A program made the position numbers and the translations under genes. The notes beneath the pieces are model-generated. The model did not search any database and was not told the origin of the DNA. It worked only from the letters and a program-made list of their open reading frames with translations. This document shows, in pieces, positions 61,124-64,000 of a stretch of 64,000 nt of DNA (positions within the stretch are counted from its first letter, which is position 1; each line of letters begins with the position of its first letter). This DNA comes from JACDAN01 sp963834825 (GTDB lineage: Bacteria; Actinomycetota; Thermoleophilia; Gaiellales; Gaiellaceae), in NCBI GenBank assembly GCA_963834825.1, contig CAWICZ010000007.1, forward strand, positions 1-64,000, read 5' to 3'.

Positions 61124-61139
61124 CAGGTTTGAGACTACC
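61109..61139. promoter_or_regulatory. inverted repeat spanning two divergent starts
   Basis: GGTAGACTCA (61109-61118) faces TGAGACTACC (61130-61139), 9 of 10 pairs, with 11 bases between. Both divergent start codons (GTG at 61123, TTG at 61129) lie inside it. A site like this would suit autoregulation by the NrtR-like protein and control of the BMP lipoprotein gene. The role is inferred. Confidence 0.4.
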
Positions 61140-62166
61140 AGGCGAAAACCTCCCGACCAGACTCGCAGTGGCGCTCGCCGCAGGCCTGCTGCTCGCCGGC
61201 TGCGGCGGGGGCGGCGACGACGAAGGCGCCGGGACGACCACACAGGCCGAGTCGGATGTCCGCGTCGCGCTCGTCACAGACGTCGGGCAACTGAACGACC
61301 GCGGCTTCAACCAACTCGCGTACGAAGGCTTGAAGCGGGGCGGTCGCGAGCTCGGCATCGAGACGCGGGTCGTCGAGTCCGTGTCGACCGCGGACTACGT
61401 GCCCAACTACGCCTCGCTCGTTCGCCAGGGCTACGACCTGATCGTCGGGGTCGGCTTCGCGCAGGGGGACGCGATCGACACCGCCGCGACGCGGTTCCCG
61501 GACACGAAGTTCGCGATCGTCGACGTCGATCAGACCGCCCTGAAGCACAAACCGAAGAACCTGGTCGGGTTGCTCTTCAAGGAGCAGGAGGCCGGCTACC
61601 TCGCCGGCTACCTGGCCGGCCTCGAGGCCAAGCGGGAGCACGCCAACACGATCGGCTCGGTGGGGGGCTTCAAGGAGCCGCCGGTCGATCGTTTCATCGC
61701 GGGCTACCAGGCCGGCGCCAGGGAGGCGATGCCCGGAATCAAGACCCTGAACGGCTACTCCCTGGACTGGGACGATCAGGCCAAGTGCAAGGAGCTCGCA
61801 CTGAACCAGATCGCCCGCGGCGCCAAGATCGTCTTCCAGGTCGCCGGCGGATGCGGTCTCGGCGCCCTCGACGCCGCCAGGGAGAAGAACGTCTGGGGGA
61901 TCGGCGTCGACGCCGACCAGTCCTTCCTCGGCCCGCAGGTCCTGACCAGCGCCCAGAAGCGAGTCGATGAGGGCGTCTTTCGAACGATTAGGAGTGTCGT
62001 CGACGGCAACTGGCGGGGTGGCCTCAACGTCACCTTCGGCCTGGCAGAGGACGGCGTCGCGCTCGGCAAGATCAGCCCAAAGGTGCCGCAGGATGATCTC
62101 AACGCGCTCGGCGAGGTCGAGCGGCGCCTTCGCACCGGTCAGATCACAGTTCCCACGAGTCTCTAG
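61129..62166 (+). CDS. BMP-family (basic membrane lipoprotein) ABC binding protein
   Basis: A 345-residue lipoprotein. The TTG at 61129 gives MRLPGENLPTRLAVALAAGL, with LLAGC as lipobox and Cys25 as the lipidated residue; a GTG at 61168 is possible but shortens the signal. The body shows VRVALVTDVGQLNDRGFNQL, YDLIVGVGFAQGDAI, KEQEAGYLAGYLAGLEAKRE and VFQVAGGCGLGALDAARE, the BMP/Med family plan. These bind nucleosides or purines in characterised cases. No nucleoside ABC permease is adjacent. Its TAG lies in a CTAG shared with the facing gene. Confidence 0.88.
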   Translation: MRLPGENLPTRLAVALAAGLLLAGCGGGGDDEGAGTTTQAESDVRVALVTDVGQLNDRGFNQLAYEGLKRGGRELGIETRVVESVSTADYVPNYASLVRQGYDLIVGVGFAQGDAIDTAATRFPDTKFAIVDVDQTALKHKPKNLVGLLFKEQEAGYLAGYLAGLEAKREHANTIGSVGGFKEPPVDRFIAGYQAGAREAMPGIKTLNGYSLDWDDQAKCKELALNQIARGAKIVFQVAGGCGLGALDAAREKNVWGIGVDADQSFLGPQVLTSAQKRVDEGVFRTIRSVVDGNWRGGLNVTFGLAEDGVALGKISPKVPQDDLNALGEVERRLRTGQITVPTSL

Positions 62167-62420
62167 CCGCCGGCGACGGCAGCGATCACGCGCACTTCCT
62201 GCGCGCCGGCGAGCGGCGTTTCGAGCCCGTTCGCCCGCCGCGCGTCCTCGCCGTCGACGTAGACGTTGACGAGCCGGCGCAGGTTGCCGCGCTCGTCGAG
62301 GAGGAGGTCGGAGACGGGGAGGGCGCGGAGCGCCTCGCCGACCGTCGCCGCCTCGACGTCGAACTCTCGCCGCCCGCCCGCCTGCTCCGCCAGGAGCGAC
62401 GGCAGCTTGACTACGACCAA
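62163..62420 (-). CDS. MoaD/ThiS family sulfur carrier protein
   Basis: An 85-residue ubiquitin-like protein. VVVKLPSLLAEQAGGRREFD opens the beta-grasp, ATVGEALRALPVSDLLLDER follows, and the C-terminus is VRVIAAVAGG with the double glycine that is thiocarboxylated. It could serve molybdopterin synthase (MoaD) or another sulfur-transfer system. The start overlaps the BNR-repeat gene by ten bases; the pair is probably co-transcribed. Confidence 0.82.
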   Translation of the reverse strand: MVVVKLPSLLAEQAGGRREFDVEAATVGEALRALPVSDLLLDERGNLRRLVNVYVDGEDARRANGLETPLAGAQEVRVIAAVAGG

Positions 62421-63487
62421 TCGCCCACTTCCACCGAGAGGATCGGCGGCAGCTGGCGGGCGACCTCCTGCCAGTCCTCGCCTTCAGAGGCCGAGACGAA
62501 GACGGAGCCGCTCTGGGTGCCGAAGTAGATCCCGGCCGGGTCGCGCGCATCGGACGCGAAGCCTTCGCGCATGACTGCGCCCCAGGCGGGCTTCGGGAGC
62601 CCGTCCTCCAGCAGCTGCCAGCTCGCACCGCCGTCGTCGGTCCGGTAGACGCCGAGCCGACCGTCCGGCGTCACCCGGTTCTCGGCGCCTTCCTCAGGGA
62701 TGACGAAGGCAACGTCCGGATTGCGCGGGTGCAGGGCGAGCGGGAAGCCGAAGCCGCTGGGCAGCCCGTTGCCCTCGAGGCGCGCCCAGTTGTCGCCGCG
62801 ATCGTCGGAGCGATAGACGCCGCAGTGGTTCTGCTGCCAGAGGCGGTCGGGGCGCCCGGGGTGGAGGAGCAGCTTGTGCACGCACTGCCCGACCTCGGGG
62901 AACGGGTCGGGGAGGAAGTCCGCGGCCACATCCTTGTTCGCCGGGGCCCAGGTCTCGCCGCCGTCGTCGGTTCGGAAGGTGCCGGCCGCGGAGATCGCCG
63001 CGTACATGTGACTGGGGTCGTCGGGATGGATCTGGATCGAGTGGCAGCACATGCCGCCGGCGCCGGGCTCCCACTGCTCGCGGGTCTTGTGCTGGACGAG
63101 GCCGAGCACCGGCTCCCAGGTCTTGCCCTTGTCGCCGGAACGAAACAGCGCACCGGGCGTGGCGCCGAGCCAGAGCGTGTCCGGCTCGCTCGGGTGGCCG
63201 GGCTCGACGTGCCAGACCTCCGCGAGCTCGAGCCCGGTCTCCTCCGGGAGCCCGAGACCCTCGGAGCGCTGCCAGGTCTTCCCGAGGTCGCTCGATCGCT
63301 GCACGGTGCCGCCGTAGACGAAGTTGTTGCCCGCGACGTAGACGTCGCCGTCGCGCGGATCCTGGATCGCGTGGAAGACCGACCAGCCGGTGAGCAGCGG
63401 GCCCTCGAGCTCCCAGTCGCGTCGTCCCTCGTCCGAGCGCAACAGGAAGAGGCCCTTGCGGGTTCCCACGAGCAGCAGCGCACCCAT
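62411..63487 (-). CDS. BNR-repeat / sialidase-like beta-propeller protein
   Basis: A 358-residue beta-propeller. Repeated Asp-box units are visible: SSDLGKTWQR, SGDKGKTWEP, TDDGGETWAP, SDDRGDNWAR, TDDGGASWQL and SASEGEDWQE. The N-terminal GTRKGLFLLRSDEGRRDWEL is typical of the WD40/YVTN/BNR proteins annotated as exo-alpha-sialidase or glycosyl-hydrolase-like. There is no signal peptide, so a cytoplasmic location is likely. Catalytic sialidase residues are not evident. It is upstream of the MoaD-like gene. Confidence 0.8.
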   Translation of the reverse strand: MGALLLVGTRKGLFLLRSDEGRRDWELEGPLLTGWSVFHAIQDPRDGDVYVAGNNFVYGGTVQRSSDLGKTWQRSEGLGLPEETGLELAEVWHVEPGHPSEPDTLWLGATPGALFRSGDKGKTWEPVLGLVQHKTREQWEPGAGGMCCHSIQIHPDDPSHMYAAISAAGTFRTDDGGETWAPANKDVAADFLPDPFPEVGQCVHKLLLHPGRPDRLWQQNHCGVYRSDDRGDNWARLEGNGLPSGFGFPLALHPRNPDVAFVIPEEGAENRVTPDGRLGVYRTDDGGASWQLLEDGLPKPAWGAVMREGFASDARDPAGIYFGTQSGSVFVSASEGEDWQEVARQLPPILSVEVGDWS

Positions 63488-63509
63488 CCGGGGTTAGCCT
63501 ACGGCAGCG

Positions 63510-63899
63510 ATGGCGACGCTGACCGACGAGCAAGCACAGCTTCTCAAGGGCACGAATCTCGCGACCATCGCGACCACGCGCGGCGACGGGTCCGCCCAGC
63601 TCACGCCTGTCTGGATCGACTGGGACGGCGAGAACGTCGTCTTCAACACAGCGGAGGGGCGCGTCAAGCCGCGAAACATCCGGCGGCGCCCGGTCGTCAG
63701 CGTGCAGGTGATCGACCATGAGGATCCCTATCGCTGGATCGCGGTCACCGGGCCGGCCGAGATCGTCGAAGACGGGGCCGAGGAGCACATCAACGAGCTT
63801 GCGCACCGGTACGTGGGCCGGGACTACTCCTACGTCCCGGGCGAGAAGCGGCTGATCGTCCGCATCAAGCCGGAACGCGTCACGGCGCGCGGCGTCTGA
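63510..63899 (+). CDS. PPOX-class F420- or FMN-binding oxidoreductase
   Basis: A 129-residue split-barrel protein. LATIATTRGDGSAQLTPVWI opens the barrel, NTAEGRVKPRNIRRRPVVSV binds the flavin phosphate and WIAVTGPAEIVEDGAEEHIN and RLIVRIKPERV complete it. Short PPOX proteins with this pattern are often F420-dependent in actinobacteria. TAGCCT lies nine bases before the ATG, consistent with a leaderless transcript. It is divergent from the BNR gene. Confidence 0.85.
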   Translation: MATLTDEQAQLLKGTNLATIATTRGDGSAQLTPVWIDWDGENVVFNTAEGRVKPRNIRRRPVVSVQVIDHEDPYRWIAVTGPAEIVEDGAEEHINELAHRYVGRDYSYVPGEKRLIVRIKPERVTARGV

Positions 63900-63900
63900 C

Positions 63901-64000
63901 GTGGGCCCCTCGCTGCGGGAGGTCGGCCCGCGCGACGGGCTCCAGAACGAGCAGGAGATCTTCCCGCCCGCGACCCGGGCGGAGCTGGTTCGGCGGCTTG
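63901..64000 (+). CDS. HMG-CoA lyase-like protein, N-terminal part (cut by window edge)
   Basis: The first 33 codons begin GPSLREVGPRDGLQNEQE, the metal- and substrate-binding opening of hydroxymethylglutaryl-CoA lyase (HMGL family, TIM barrel). The GTG starts two bases after the PPOX stop. The rest lies outside the window. Leucine or similar branched-acid breakdown is suggested, but only 100 bases are visible. Confidence 0.75.
   Translation, partial: MGPSLREVGPRDGLQNEQEIFPPATRAELVRRL

Noticed and set aside
1..64000. CRISPR array, rRNA or tRNA genes, prophage or integron
   Set aside because: I saw no regularly spaced repeats, tRNA cloverleaf, rRNA core sequence or integrase/phage structural gene. 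A covariance-model scan would be needed to exclude a tRNA formally.

Overview
The window is high-GC DNA with actinobacterial habits: many GTG starts, four-base ATGA/GTGA overlaps between co-directional genes, several apparently leaderless promoters, a NucS-type mismatch endonuclease, F420-type oxidoreductases and actinobacterial families such as DUF6325 and DUF7144. The gene mix suggests a soil Actinomycetota, possibly class Thermoleophilia (Gaiellales or Solirubrobacterales). That placement is inference; no rRNA or tRNA gene is visible. At least seven genes carry homology-breaking single-base shifts, so the sequence may come from an assembly with residual indel errors.

Positions 1-20,550 hold mostly housekeeping, envelope and stress genes: DUF1269/DUF6325 proteins, a large LuxR/MalT-type regulator, two flippase-like membrane proteins, two YihY/BrkB proteins, a formylglycine-generating enzyme, HdeD, a zinc metallopeptidase, nucS, a MarR regulator, an ATP-grasp protein and an alpha/beta hydrolase. 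Two DUF7144 paralogues occur, one with an internal stop codon.

Positions 20,637-34,048 begin the catabolic part. A lone family-5 solute-binding protein faces a LysR regulator. A three-gene sugar-type ABC importer without a binding protein lies downstream of two copies of a palindromic operator. Then follows a tightly overlapping operon: a three-subunit molybdenum hydroxylase, a CoxG-like protein, an aldo/keto reductase, an ornithine-cyclodeaminase-like enzyme, a threonine-dehydratase-like enzyme and an F420-reductase-like protein. A REP-associated transposase (RAYT) with palindromes, a class V aminotransferase and a decayed acetyltransferase follow.

Positions 36,394-41,591 encode a complete branched-chain-amino-acid-type ABC importer on the minus strand, in the order binding protein, livH, livM, livG, livF. 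Positions 42,745-59,380 form a long plus-strand supraoperon: eleven genes with no intergenic base (LLM oxidoreductase, a 34-residue ORF, M20 peptidase, FAH-fold enzyme, MBL hydrolase, M24 peptidase, HMGL-like synthase, RidA, FAD oxidoreductase, TIM-barrel isomerase, ketopantoate-reductase-like protein), then a second Liv-type importer, a second ketopantoate-reductase-like protein and a creatinase-like M24 protein. Facing it are XdhC (molybdenum-hydroxylase maturation) and a Nudix/NrtR-like regulator. A BMP-family lipoprotein, a MoaD/ThiS protein, a BNR-repeat protein, a PPOX protein and the start of an HMG-CoA-lyase-like gene close the window.

Read together, 20-64 kb looks like a catabolic island for nitrogen-containing small molecules: several importers, a molybdenum hydroxylase with its maturation factor, RidA to clear enamine/imine intermediates, and a set of C-N and C-C cleaving hydrolases. 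The substrate cannot be read from the sequence.
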